Shown: positions 44,484 to 52,788 of the stretch, in pieces
Layout: each line of letters opens with the position of its first letter
How positions within the stretch are numbered: position 1 is the first letter of the stretch
From: Paenibacillus timonensis
Lineage (GTDB): Bacteria; Bacillota; Bacilli; Paenibacillales; Paenibacillaceae
Direction of reading: 5' to 3'
DNA: 64,000 bases
Assembly: GCF_009725205.1 (NCBI RefSeq)
Contig: NZ_WNZY01000012.1
Location: 1 to 64,000, forward strand
Translations under genes and position numbers: made by a program
The notes under the pieces: model-generated
The model's input: only the letters and a program-made list of their open reading frames with translations
Databases searched by the model: none
What the model was told of the DNA's origin: nothing

Positions 44484-45236
44484 TTACCTTATTGGCTCCA
44501 TCATCAGGCCCATCTCCCGGGCCGCTTCCACCAGGATCGGCCCGTACTCCTCCAGCCGCTGCAACGTCAAGCGGCTGACCGGCCCCGACACGGACAGGGC
44601 GGCGGCGAGCTTCCCCGTCCGGTCGAAGATCGGCGCGGAGACGGCGGATGCCCCCGGCTCCCGCTCCTCGTAGCTGGTGGCATATCCGTGTTCACGGATC
44701 TCCTCCAGCTGCGCCACATAGGCCGCCCGGTCAACCGTCGGCGGCCAATCCGGGCTGTCCAGCACCGCCTGGAGCACTTCGTCGCCCGAGTAGGCGACGA
44801 GCACCTTGCTGGACGCGCCCACGTACAGCGGCAGTCGCGCACCGACCGGCGCGACCCGGCGGATCGCCTGGTTGCTCTGCACCGCCTGGATCCGCAGCCG
44901 CTCGATGCCGTCGCGCAAATACAGGCTGACCGTCTCCCCGAGCCGATCACGCAGCCGCTCCATCTGCGGCAGCAGCAGCACGGCTGGGTCGTCGCTGTGG
45001 GACATGTGCGTCGACAGCTCCCACACCTTAAGGCCCAGGCGGTACTTCTCCGTAGCCGGATCACGAACGACAAAACCTCGTTCCTCCAGCGTGGTCAACA
45101 AGCGGTGGACCGTGCTTTTATGCAGGCCGATTTCGGCGGCAATCTCCGTCAACCCCAAATCGCTTGCTTTCGTGAAGCAACCCAATATATCCAAAGCCCG
45201 CTCGACCGCGCGCACTGTCAGCTTCCGGTCTTCCAT
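44484..45236 (-). CDS. IclR-family transcriptional regulator
   Basis: A 250-residue regulator. The N-terminal winged helix (RAVERALDILGCF, LGLTEIAAEIGLHKSTVHRLLTTL) is followed by a GAF-like effector domain (about 75-250, with YSGDEVLQAVL and GASAVSAPIFD). I start at the ATG ending at 45236; AAGGAG lies 12 nt upstream, slightly far. Effector and regulon are unknown. The nearest genes are alpha/beta hydrolases, one on each side. AAGGTGAT/ATCACCTT (44467-44485) overlaps the stop codon and may act as its terminator. Confidence 0.9.
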   Translation of the reverse strand: MEDRKLTVRAVERALDILGCFTKASDLGLTEIAAEIGLHKSTVHRLLTTLEERGFVVRDPATEKYRLGLKVWELSTHMSHSDDPAVLLLPQMERLRDRLGETVSLYLRDGIERLRIQAVQSNQAIRRVAPVGARLPLYVGASSKVLVAYSGDEVLQAVLDSPDWPPTVDRAAYVAQLEEIREHGYATSYEEREPGASAVSAPIFDRTGKLAAALSVSGPVSRLTLQRLEEYGPILVEAAREMGLMMEPIR

Positions 45237-45256
45237 CCGGCATCTACTCTCCTTAG

Positions 45257-45314
45257 GTTTCACTATATGAAACTCGGTTACATAAATTATATGAAAGAAG
45301 CGAATTTCCGTCAA
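45257..45314 (-). promoter_or_regulatory. Promoter and palindrome upstream of the IclR gene
   Basis: On the minus strand TTGACG (45314-45309) and TATAAT (45291-45286) have a 17-bp spacer. Downstream of the start site lies GTTTCA-N5-TGAAAC (45257-45273), a perfect palindrome of the kind bound by IclR proteins. Autorepression is likely. Confidence 0.75.
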
Positions 45315-45478
45315 TGAAACACCTTCCATTGACATTAATCAGGGATCGACTTACGATTAAATTCAGGAGAATCGCGTTATTTCGACATTTTCTCCGGTTC
45401 ACCTGCTATAAAAGCGTTTTCTTAACGGTAAACTGTCCGCTTTTGCAATCATATAATCCAGTATTGGGAGGGAAGCGC

Positions 45479-46510
45479 ATGAGCCACACTGGCCGAAATG
45501 ACCTTCCCTTGCCTTCTTCGGCTTATGTTACCGACGATGTTCCCGCGGCGACTACCCGGCGCGTCAGCATTAAAAATATCCTCGTAGCTCTCCTGTTGTC
45601 CGTGCTGTTCTTCCTGATTTTTTGTTTTGTCTCGCTGCACGGGTATATCGCCTGGGTATTGTCCAATCCAAAGGTGGCACCGCTTTATTCTAATCCAAAG
45701 CTGTCCATCAACCTCGAATACGAGAACATCGCTTTTCCCGCAGCCGACGGGAGCCGAATAATGCAAGGGTGGTATATTCCTGCGGAGGATTCCGTCAAAA
45801 CCATCGTCTTTAGCCATGGGTATGGAGCCAACCGTGAAGAAACCTGGATTCCGATGTATGATCTGGCCAATTTCGCCCATCGGTTGAACTTCAATGTCCT
45901 GATGTTTGATTACGGCTTTGCCGCGCAAAACAGCAAGGAAGTCGCCACCGGCGGCAAAAAGGAAGCCCAACAGCTGCTCGGAGCGATTCAGGTTGCCAAG
46001 CAGCGAGGCGGCCAGGAAATCATCGTCTGGGGCTTCTCTATGGGAGCCGGGACCGCATTGCAAACTGCTTTAAAAAGCCCGGACATTGACGGTATGATCC
46101 TTGACAGTACGTTCCTGCTTGAACCGGATACGATGTACCACAACATCCGTCAGCATATCGGGCTGCCCCGCCATCCTTCGCTGGAGATCATCGGCATGCT
46201 GTTGCCGGTGCTAAACGGGACCAGCCTGAGGCAAATTCCGTACGCTCAGGTTAAATCGGAGGACTATCCTTTTCCGACTCTGTTCATTCACGGCACTGAA
46301 GATGAAAAGGCTCCTTACCCCATCGCGGAGAAACTCGCAGCCAACCAGACCAACCCCGATTCCGGCGTGTGGATCGTGGACGGAGCTCATCATGAATTGA
46401 TTTTCCGTGAGCATCCCAAGGAGTATTTACGCAAAGTGTCGTTGTTCCTCGGAAAAATCAAGCTAGCATCCCAAAATACCAATGTGCAAATCGGGTCTGT
46501 ATCTGAATAG
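45479..46510 (+). CDS. Membrane-anchored alpha/beta hydrolase
   Basis: A 343-residue protein with one N-terminal transmembrane helix (residues about 33-55) and an extracellular alpha/beta hydrolase domain. Motifs are SHGYGANREE (oxyanion), GFSMGAG (nucleophile Ser), FIHGTEDEKAPY (Asp) and GAHHELIF (His). It resembles BAAT/YqkD-like hydrolases of unknown substrate. Start at ATG 45479 after TGGGAGGG. A TATAAT at 45452-45457 lacks a good -35. It is divergent from the IclR gene and could be one of its targets. Confidence 0.85.
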   Translation: MSHTGRNDLPLPSSAYVTDDVPAATTRRVSIKNILVALLLSVLFFLIFCFVSLHGYIAWVLSNPKVAPLYSNPKLSINLEYENIAFPAADGSRIMQGWYIPAEDSVKTIVFSHGYGANREETWIPMYDLANFAHRLNFNVLMFDYGFAAQNSKEVATGGKKEAQQLLGAIQVAKQRGGQEIIVWGFSMGAGTALQTALKSPDIDGMILDSTFLLEPDTMYHNIRQHIGLPRHPSLEIIGMLLPVLNGTSLRQIPYAQVKSEDYPFPTLFIHGTEDEKAPYPIAEKLAANQTNPDSGVWIVDGAHHELIFREHPKEYLRKVSLFLGKIKLASQNTNVQIGSVSE

Positions 46511-46578
46511 CATAAGCCAACCCTCCTCGCTCATAAGTTAGTAGTAATGTACTTCTTAATCTTGAGGAGGTAGGCCGA

Positions 46579-47835
46579 ATGTTGTTCGTTTACGGGCCTT
46601 TTTTGCCTGTGCGTATTTTGGAGGAAATTCGCTTTTGGAAGCAGCAGGAAGCGGAGCATACGGAGGTGATCCAAGCCATCGTTCCCGGCCTGGAAGCCAA
46701 TTACGTCCAGCTTCTGGAGGAATGGAAGCCCGTATTTGAAGGGACACAGACCGCGGCCGACAGGCTGTTGCAATACGCTTTGGCGACCCCTTCCGCCGCC
46801 TCCAGCCCTGAGGTCGTCCGGCAGACGGAACGGCTTCTGCAAGCCTCGTTCCAGCAATCGCGGGAATTCATCCGCCAGCTAGAAATCATGCTGAATCATA
46901 GCCATGCCGTCAAGATGGTACCGCTCGCTCCGGTCGTACTTCAGCATATCATTCGCGAATCGGCGTATTTCCTCGAGGTTCTCGAGCGGTTGAACCGGCC
47001 AGGGGGAATTGCCGGCAACATGGCCGGAGCGACACCCTATCCTTATCCGCCTGCTGCCCCCCTCCCCGCATCGTTAAACAGAGAGGACACCTACGATACT
47101 TCTGAGGAGAACTTCGAGGCGGAAGCCGTGCAGGAAGATGCACCTCTTCGCCAAGAACCGGCTGCGAACGACAACGCTGAAGAAGCCGCAGCGCGTGTAC
47201 CGGAGCGTCCCGTCCCAATCGGCGGGCATACGCTTCCTCCTTTGCCTTACCCTTATAACGCACTGGAGCCGCACATCGACGAGCAGACGATGCGCATCCA
47301 CCACGATAAGCACCATAAGACGTACGTCGACGATTTGAACAAAGCGGAGCTGAAGCTCCAGGAAGCCCGCAAATCCGGCAACTTCGATTTAGTGAAGCAT
47401 TGGGAGCGAGAACTGGCCTTTAACGGCGCGGGGCATTATCTTCATACGATTTTCTGGGATGTCATGAGTCCAAAAGGCGGAGGCAAACCGGAAGGTGAAC
47501 TGCTAGAGCAGATCAAACGCAACTTCGGCAGCTACGACGCTTTCCATAAACAGTTCTCCGAAGCGGCCGCGAAGGTGGAAGGCGGCGGTTGGGCCATTCT
47601 CGTGTGGAGCCCGCGTGCCCACCGGCTGGAGATCCTCACGGCGGAGAAACACCAGAACCTGTCGCAATGGGACGTCGTTCCGTTGCTTCCGCTCGACGTA
47701 TGGGAACACGCCTATTATCTGAAGCATCAGAACGTGCGTGCCGACTACATCAAAGCCTGGTGGAACGTCGTCTATTGGCCGGCCGTCGCCAAGCGGTTCG
47801 AGGCGGCAAGAAAATTAAAATGGCAGCCGTTTTAA
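46579..47835 (+). CDS. DUF2935-superoxide dismutase fusion
   Basis: A 418-residue protein. Residues about 1-140 are helical and resemble DUF2935 (LEEIRFWKQQEAEHTEVI; its partner half FIRQLEIMLNHSHAVKMVPLAPVVLQH). A Pro/Ala/Glu-rich linker (about 150-215) joins a complete Fe/Mn superoxide dismutase. Metal ligands are His241 (MRIHH), His289 (YLHTIFW), Asp373 and His377 (LDVWEH). It has no signal peptide. It resembles the long SodF-type proteins of bacilli. A canonical sodA lies 7 kb away. The start follows GAGGAGG. The DUF2935 half may bind metal itself (inference from its His/Glu content). Confidence 0.88.
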   Translation: MLFVYGPFLPVRILEEIRFWKQQEAEHTEVIQAIVPGLEANYVQLLEEWKPVFEGTQTAADRLLQYALATPSAASSPEVVRQTERLLQASFQQSREFIRQLEIMLNHSHAVKMVPLAPVVLQHIIRESAYFLEVLERLNRPGGIAGNMAGATPYPYPPAAPLPASLNREDTYDTSEENFEAEAVQEDAPLRQEPAANDNAEEAAARVPERPVPIGGHTLPPLPYPYNALEPHIDEQTMRIHHDKHHKTYVDDLNKAELKLQEARKSGNFDLVKHWERELAFNGAGHYLHTIFWDVMSPKGGGKPEGELLEQIKRNFGSYDAFHKQFSEAAAKVEGGGWAILVWSPRAHRLEILTAEKHQNLSQWDVVPLLPLDVWEHAYYLKHQNVRADYIKAWWNVVYWPAVAKRFEAARKLKWQPF

Positions 47836-47852
47836 CGGCTGCCATTTTGTTC
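47817..47852 (+). terminator. Terminator of the SOD fusion gene
   Basis: AAAATGGCAGCCGTT (47817-47831) and AACGGCTGCCATTTT (47834-47848) form a 15-bp stem. The stop codon sits in the loop, so the stem is partly coding. TTTTG follows. Confidence 0.9.
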
Positions 47853-47865
47853 ACACTATTCACTT

Positions 47866-48048
47866 TCATTTACTCAATTTGAAGAGGATAAGAGTTAATA
47901 ACAAAATAATAATAGTGTTATTTAATTGTTGGATAAGGAGTCCGTACCCATTTTCAGCGTAGCTCATCGTTACTACAAAATATAAGACTGCTATGATTAG
48001 AATCGTCAAAATAAGTATTAATTTATTCGGGGTAATATTCTTATTCAT
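47866..48048 (-). CDS. Small two-helix membrane protein in AT-rich islet
   Basis: A 60-residue hydrophobic protein with two predicted helices (LILILTILIIAVLYFVVTMS and IIILLLTLILF). It is the second gene behind the secreted protein at 48079-49287, 30 bp downstream, and shares its low GC. The start follows TTGAGGATAAG. No family is recognised. It could be an immunity-like or anchoring partner of the secreted protein, but that is only suggested by context. Confidence 0.6.
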   Translation of the reverse strand: MNKNITPNKLILILTILIIAVLYFVVTMSYAENGYGLLIQQLNNTIIILLLTLILFKLSK

Positions 48049-48078
48049 GATCTTATCCTCAACATATACATGTATTTA

Positions 48079-49287
48079 TTAATAATCATATTCTATTTGT
48101 TTATAGATACTCAAGTAGTAATCCGTAGTCCCATACTTAACTTTAGCAGAGTTATCCATGTTGATGGAAGCTAAAGATCCAGTAGACGCCCATGCAGTGC
48201 CAGGTTGAATTCTTGTCGGATTACCTAAGGAATACCTCAATCCTGTAAATGCCTCATTGTAAACACTCCAATGCAATGAATCTGAAGTTTGCCCCCCAGA
48301 CACAGAAATATCCGTCGATACATTTGATGGAGTGAATGACCAGGAGACTGCCCAAGGCAATCCTACAGTAATTGAATTTCCATTCGCATTATTGGTTGAG
48401 TCAGGCCCCCAATCCAAAATATTATCCGAAGAGGGGTATTTTAAGCTATGATCTATGTCTATTGTTTCAAGAGACGTAACCGTACTATAAGAAGTTAATT
48501 CTACATTATTTCTCAGATAAAGATAATCATACTTGGGATCCTGATCTTCGGTTGTGTTTCTTTTCAAAATGTAGTCAGCATTTAATGTAGCCCGTAGTAT
48601 CGAGTTTCCATTTGCATCATCTCTATATAACGAACTATTGAGATTATAACCACTAGTAATAATTGTATCTGTGCCATAGCTAAGTATAGATGCGATATCT
48701 TCAGCATTATCCTTTCCATATTGTGAAATCTCTTGAAGTACGACATCCTCATAAAGCGCCTTTTTCTTCCCCTCATATGTGTACGACTGAATATTACTAA
48801 AAAATTTAGGTTCACCATCTACATATCCGATTAAATTCCAAGACTCTTCCTTATCATTAATTACTTCATTCATCTCTTCTTTTGATTCTTTCTCTCTTGC
48901 TTGATCTGTTATTCTACTTGGAGTAAATTTTGAGATTTTATTAGAATCCAGATTCTCACCAAAAACAAAGACTTCCCGACCATTACTTATGATATTTTGT
49001 AGAATATTCATATTGCTTTCTGCTTTTTCCCATGAAATAACTATAGCGTCAAAATTATCTTGCGGAATCTCTTCATTGTAGCTTATTTCATAGTTATTTC
49101 TAAAGTTATTCATTGCATTATCTTCCGAAACTTTATATTGTACTCTTTTTTCTACTTCATGTATCTGGTCTGTGATAACGATTATCTTTTCCTTGATATT
49201 CGTAATATTTGAACCAGCGTAGGCACTTGAACTTGAGGTAACAAAAAATAGTGCTAAGGAAAATGATACTATAGCTTTTAGTTTCAT
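48079..49287 (-). CDS. Secreted protein of unknown function, AT-rich
   Basis: A 402-residue exported protein I do not recognise. The signal peptide spans residues 1-24 (SSSSAYAG). Residues about 30-130 are alpha/beta-like (KIIVITDQ, FDAIVISWEKAE, GREVFVFGE), with hydrophobic strands typical of a Rossmann-type fold. The C-terminal half is Ser/Thr/Asn-rich and beta-rich (VGLPWAVSWSFTPSNVSTDI, GTAWASTGSLASINM), without cysteines. Base composition and codon use are strikingly AT-rich against both neighbours, which suggests acquisition by transfer. It has its own promoter, and the start follows AGGAGGC. It forms an operon with the 60-residue membrane protein. Confidence 0.75.
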   Translation of the reverse strand: MKLKAIVSFSLALFFVTSSSSAYAGSNITNIKEKIIVITDQIHEVEKRVQYKVSEDNAMNNFRNNYEISYNEEIPQDNFDAIVISWEKAESNMNILQNIISNGREVFVFGENLDSNKISKFTPSRITDQAREKESKEEMNEVINDKEESWNLIGYVDGEPKFFSNIQSYTYEGKKKALYEDVVLQEISQYGKDNAEDIASILSYGTDTIITSGYNLNSSLYRDDANGNSILRATLNADYILKRNTTEDQDPKYDYLYLRNNVELTSYSTVTSLETIDIDHSLKYPSSDNILDWGPDSTNNANGNSITVGLPWAVSWSFTPSNVSTDISVSGGQTSDSLHWSVYNEAFTGLRYSLGNPTRIQPGTAWASTGSLASINMDNSAKVKYGTTDYYLSIYKQIEYDY

Positions 49288-49337
49288 TGACGAAGCCTCC
49301 TATAATATAATAGGTTCCGGCCAGATCACTTATTGTT

Positions 49338-49367
49338 ATTATATACCATTTATGTATTCTATATCAA
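49338..49367 (-). promoter_or_regulatory. Promoter of the AT-rich operon
   Basis: On the minus strand TTGATA (49367-49362), an 18-bp spacer and TATAAT (49343-49338) lie 50 bp before the start codon. Confidence 0.75.
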
Positions 49368-49455
49368 TATATTGTTTTTTTCAATATCTCCCTTCCATAC
49401 TTAACCAGATTTCTAAATAGGATAATGATACGCAAACCCATCTCAAAACTAAAAA

Positions 49456-49500
49456 ACCTTCAGTTAACGAGGCATAATCCTCGAAACCAAAGGTCTTTTA
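49456..49500 (-). terminator. Terminator of folE
   Basis: On the minus strand CGAGG/CCTCG pairs at the tip and CCTT/AAGG at the base, with wobble pairs between. TTTTTTAG follows. Confidence 0.8.
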
Positions 49501-49507
49501 TAAAAAA

Positions 49508-50101
49508 CTAATTTTTGATGAGCGACAAAAACTCCGCCCGAGCAGCTGCATCCTTGCGGAAACTTCCGCGTACGGCTGAGGTTACGGTCTTGCTGCCCGG
49601 CTTCTTGACGCCGCGGGCGCACATGCATAGATGCTCGCCTTCGACGACAACCATCACGCCTTTCGGCTGCAGTACTTCGTCCATGATGTCAGCAATCTGC
49701 GAAGTAATCCGCTCCTGCACCTGCAAGCGGCGAGTCACCGCTTCAACCAGACGGGCCAGTTTGCTGAGCCCGGCGATCCGGCCGCTCGGAATATAGCCGA
49801 TATGGGCTTTACCGAAGAAAGGCGCCATATGATGCTCGCATTGACTGTAGTAGACGATATCTTTGACAATGACGAGTTCCTCGTGATTTTCCTCGAAGGT
49901 CACGCCCAGTACGTCACGGGGATCCACTTCATATCCGGCAAAAATCTCCTCATACATCCGGGTCACCCGGGCCGGGGTTTCGAGTAGTCCTTCACGTTCC
50001 ACGTCTTCCCCGATCAATTTCAGGATTTCCCGAACATGATGTTCAATTTGCTCCCGATTGTCGCCTACCTGCTTGTTTACATAATCTTTCAATCCAGCCA
50101 T
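49508..50101 (-). CDS. folE: GTP cyclohydrolase I
   Basis: A 197-residue cytosolic enzyme that opens GTP to dihydroneopterin triphosphate, the first step of folate (and queuosine precursor) synthesis. Zinc ligands are Cys88 and His91 in [10 protein letters not shown] and Cys159 in HLCMCARG. Length is normal for the zinc-dependent type IA enzyme. The start follows GAAGGGAGGAGG. It is encoded 44 bp after yneF on the same strand. A 19-bp inverted repeat lies just upstream of the ribosome-binding site. Confidence 0.96.
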   Translation of the reverse strand: MAGLKDYVNKQVGDNREQIEHHVREILKLIGEDVEREGLLETPARVTRMYEEIFAGYEVDPRDVLGVTFEENHEELVIVKDIVYYSQCEHHMAPFFGKAHIGYIPSGRIAGLSKLARLVEAVTRRLQVQERITSQIADIMDEVLQPKGVMVVVEGEHLCMCARGVKKPGSKTVTSAVRGSFRKDAAARAEFLSLIKN

Positions 50102-50118
50102 CTTCAGCGCCTCCTCCC

Positions 50119-50137
50119 TTCACATGAAATATGTGAA
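50119..50137. repeat. Inverted repeat in the folE leader
   Basis: TTCACAT-N5-ATGTGAA, seven exact pairs, ends immediately before the folE Shine-Dalgarno sequence. It could act as an operator or as an RNA hairpin affecting translation. Confidence 0.5.
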
Positions 50138-50145
50138 ACGTTTCA

Positions 50146-50388
50146 TTATTTTTTCTTCTTTGTCGGACGGCCCGGTACCGGCGCTTGTCCGCCTTGATTT
50201 TTCATCATCTGCTGCGCGCGTTGCATCTGTTTGCTGTTCAGGTTATACCCCATTTGCTTCGCCATCTTTTGCAGCATCTCCGGATCGCTCTGCATCTTCG
50301 TAAGCTGTCTGCGGAGGTAAAATACCCCGATCGCGAAGCCGCCGACCAGCCCGACGATTAAAGTAATGATTGGAATAACGATATCCAT
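50146..50388 (-). CDS. yneF: YneF family (UPF0154) small membrane protein
   Basis: An 80-residue protein with one N-terminal transmembrane helix (residues 3-25) and a charged cytoplasmic tail. The family block DPEMLQKMAKQMGYNLNSKQMQRAQQMM is intact. Function is unknown, though the family is conserved in Firmicutes. The Pro/Lys tail (PGRPTKKKK) is typical. A promoter (50452-50480) lies upstream. The Shine-Dalgarno sequence is modest (GGGGTGG). Confidence 0.85.
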   Translation of the reverse strand: MDIVIPIITLIVGLVGGFAIGVFYLRRQLTKMQSDPEMLQKMAKQMGYNLNSKQMQRAQQMMKNQGGQAPVPGRPTKKKK

Positions 50389-50451
50389 GCTTCAGCCACC
50401 CCTGGATTATAATCGTGCAGCCCCTGCTATAAAGGCCGGCGCACTCCAAAT

Positions 50452-50480
50452 ATCATAGCATCCAGCCTGCCGCGATTCAA
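50452..50480 (-). promoter_or_regulatory. Promoter of yneF-folE
   Basis: On the minus strand TTGAAT (50480-50475), a 17-bp spacer and TATGAT (50457-50452) lie between the HD-GYP stop and yneF. A second TATAAT nearer the gene has a poor -35. Confidence 0.6.
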
Positions 50481-50484
50481 GGAT

Positions 50485-51519
50485 TCAGGCCAAAACCGCC
50501 TCGATAAACAACGTGGTTTCCGTCGCCAGGTCAACTTCGTTCACGTCCAACTCGTCGCCGGTTCCCCGCACGATCCGAATGACCGGCCGGCCCGGCAATC
50601 CCCGGTGCTGCCTTACAACCACGCCGGTCTCCTTCGTTCCGAGCCGGACCGAGGTTCCGTTCGGATAAACGGAGATGATGCGCGTAAATTCTACAAGCAC
50701 CTCGTGGTCCAGCTCTTGTTCGGAGCAGGCCATCATATGCTCGCAGGCCTCATGCGGTAACAAAACCCGCCCATCCTTACTTCCACCGCTGATCAGGTTG
50801 TCGTACATATTGGCGACCGCGACGATCCTCGGGAACAGATGGATTTCCTCTCCCGCGAGCTTCCGCGGTATGCCGTTACCGTCCGGACGCTCATGATGTT
50901 GCAGCGCCGTATGGGCGATTAGCAGATTAAATTCGCGTTTATGACGCAGCAACTCGTATCCCCGCCACGTATGGTGGTTTTTGGGGTCCTCCGGATCGGC
51001 TCCCTCTGGCAGTTCCAACGATTTGCCGATATCGTGCAGCATCGCGCCGATGGCCAAATCCTTGAGTTGGGAATATCCCAACCCTAAGTTAAGTCCAATC
51101 ATGGACGAAATCAGGCTGACGTTAACCGCGTGAAGATAGGCGGCATTATCCGCCGTCCGAATATCGGTAAGCTGCAACAATACTTCCTTGCTATTCAACA
51201 CGTCGGTCAGCAGAGAGTCGACGCTGTTGCTGATTTTGCGCGTGCTCCAGTCCTTCCCGGAGCGGATCGCCTGCAGCGTTTCGGACATCTCCCGGAACAC
51301 CGCCTGTTTGGTCGATTCGCTGAGCACGTCTTCGATTTCGATATCCTCGTAATCCGGATCCTTAATATATAACATCGTTACGCCGATCCGCTTCAGCGTG
51401 TTGATCATGAACACCGTAAGCTGAACCCCTGACGACAATAACACGGTCCCGTTAGCCGAATACACGGTTTTCCCCAGATGTTGCCCCGGTTCGATATCCT
51501 CGATATTGATGAAACGCAT
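50485..51519 (-). CDS. HD-GYP-like phosphodiesterase
   Basis: A 344-residue cytosolic protein. An N-terminal PilZ-like or beta-rich segment (about 1-60) precedes an HD domain with MLHDIGKS, HTALQHHERPDGNGIP and RIVAVANMYDNLISGG. In canonical HD-GYP c-di-GMP phosphodiesterases the second motif ends GYP; here it reads GIP, while all metal-binding His and Asp residues are present. A c-di-GMP or related dinucleotide hydrolase is likely. The start follows AAGGGGGAT, 24 bp after queG. Confidence 0.85.
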   Translation of the reverse strand: MRFINIEDIEPGQHLGKTVYSANGTVLLSSGVQLTVFMINTLKRIGVTMLYIKDPDYEDIEIEDVLSESTKQAVFREMSETLQAIRSGKDWSTRKISNSVDSLLTDVLNSKEVLLQLTDIRTADNAAYLHAVNVSLISSMIGLNLGLGYSQLKDLAIGAMLHDIGKSLELPEGADPEDPKNHHTWRGYELLRHKREFNLLIAHTALQHHERPDGNGIPRKLAGEEIHLFPRIVAVANMYDNLISGGSKDGRVLLPHEACEHMMACSEQELDHEVLVEFTRIISVYPNGTSVRLGTKETGVVVRQHRGLPGRPVIRIVRGTGDELDVNEVDLATETTLFIEAVLA

Positions 51520-51543
51520 CTATGTTATCCCCCTTGCCGGATA

Positions 51544-52734
51544 TCAATCCCCGATGGAAGCCTGCAGCTTCTGCTCGGCGGTCCGAAGCCGAACCCGCAC
51601 TTCTTCCTCCTGCTCGGCGTCAAGCGCCCGGCCGATCGCTTCTCCGGCCTCCATGCCCCCGATTTGGCTTAATGCCCAAGCTGCGGTTCCCCTTAGCTCT
51701 GGACGTGGATCATGAAGCAGTATATCTATTAATTTCGGCACGGAAGTCGGATCTTTGAAGTTACCTAGCGCAATAACTGCATTGCGTTGGATCGGTTTCT
51801 TGCCTCTCCAGGCTGCGGCGCTGTCACCGAAACGTTCCTTAAATTCGCGATTGCTTAAGTCTAGCAGCGGCAGCAGCAGCGGTTTGACCTTCTCCGGGTC
51901 CGGCGCCAGCTCCGGCCGATGGTTCCATGACTTGCCTTTGTTCTTCGGGCAGACGACTTGGCACGTATCGCAGCCGTACAGACGATTGCCGATTTTAACC
52001 ATAAATTCTTCATCTACAAACCCTTTGGTCTGCGTCAAAAAAGAAATGCAACGCTGTGCGTTCAGTTCGCCGGGGCCAACTAACGCTCCCGTCGGGCACG
52101 CGTCGATGCACTTGGTGCAGTCGCCACAGTCCTCCGTTACCGGCGAGTCCGGAGGAAACGGCACGTTCGTGATCAACTCGCCGAGGTAAATCCACGAGCC
52201 CCACTTCGGGGAAATGATCGCGCAGTTTTTGCCCTTGAAGCCAATCCCTGCCCGCTCCGCCACCGCTCGATCTACCAATGCCCCGGTGTCAACCATGCTT
52301 TCGATTCGCGCTTCGGGTACGCGTTCGTGGATAAAGCCCTCAAGCTTCTCCATCGCTTCGCGGAGCACCTGATGATAGTCCTGTCCCCAGGCGGAACGAG
52401 CCAGGATGCCCCGCCGCTCGCCAGGCGCCGACTTCGGAGGATTCTCCATCTTCGACGGATACGCTACCGCGATCGAAATCAGCGAAGCCGGCTGCGTAAG
52501 CGACAATTCCGGATACACCCGTTTATTTAGATCCGGCTCTTCAAAGCCGGATTCGTAACCTTTGTCGCGCCGGTCCTCCAGAATCGCTTTCAGCGACACA
52601 AACGGATCAGCGCTGGCAAATCCGATATCGTCGATGCCGAGCTCCGCCGCCGCTTCCTGGATCTCCCGCTTCAGCTCGGCCCAGCGGCTATCCCCAGCCG
52701 GTAAACGGGCAAAGCCAGTTTCCGTCATCGGCAT
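51544..52734 (-). CDS. queG: Epoxyqueuosine reductase
   Basis: A 396-residue cytosolic enzyme for the last step of queuosine synthesis in tRNA, reducing epoxyqueuosine with cobalamin. Two [4Fe-4S] cluster motifs are visible: CGDCTKCIDACPTGAL and CDTCQVVCPKNK. C-terminal HEAT-like repeats (about 310-396: AVIALGNFKDPTSVPKLIDIL, AAWALSQIGG) probably bind tRNA. I start at the ATG ending at 52734 after AAGGAGGGGG; an upstream ATG lacks a site. It precedes the HD-GYP gene by 24 bp. Confidence 0.93.
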   Translation of the reverse strand: MPMTETGFARLPAGDSRWAELKREIQEAAAELGIDDIGFASADPFVSLKAILEDRRDKGYESGFEEPDLNKRVYPELSLTQPASLISIAVAYPSKMENPPKSAPGERRGILARSAWGQDYHQVLREAMEKLEGFIHERVPEARIESMVDTGALVDRAVAERAGIGFKGKNCAIISPKWGSWIYLGELITNVPFPPDSPVTEDCGDCTKCIDACPTGALVGPGELNAQRCISFLTQTKGFVDEEFMVKIGNRLYGCDTCQVVCPKNKGKSWNHRPELAPDPEKVKPLLLPLLDLSNREFKERFGDSAAAWRGKKPIQRNAVIALGNFKDPTSVPKLIDILLHDPRPELRGTAAWALSQIGGMEAGEAIGRALDAEQEEEVRVRLRTAEQKLQASIGD

Positions 52735-52788
52735 CTCTTCCCCCTCCTTGCTGTTCATGTTGCTGTTATGGTAACAAAGCATTATTTT

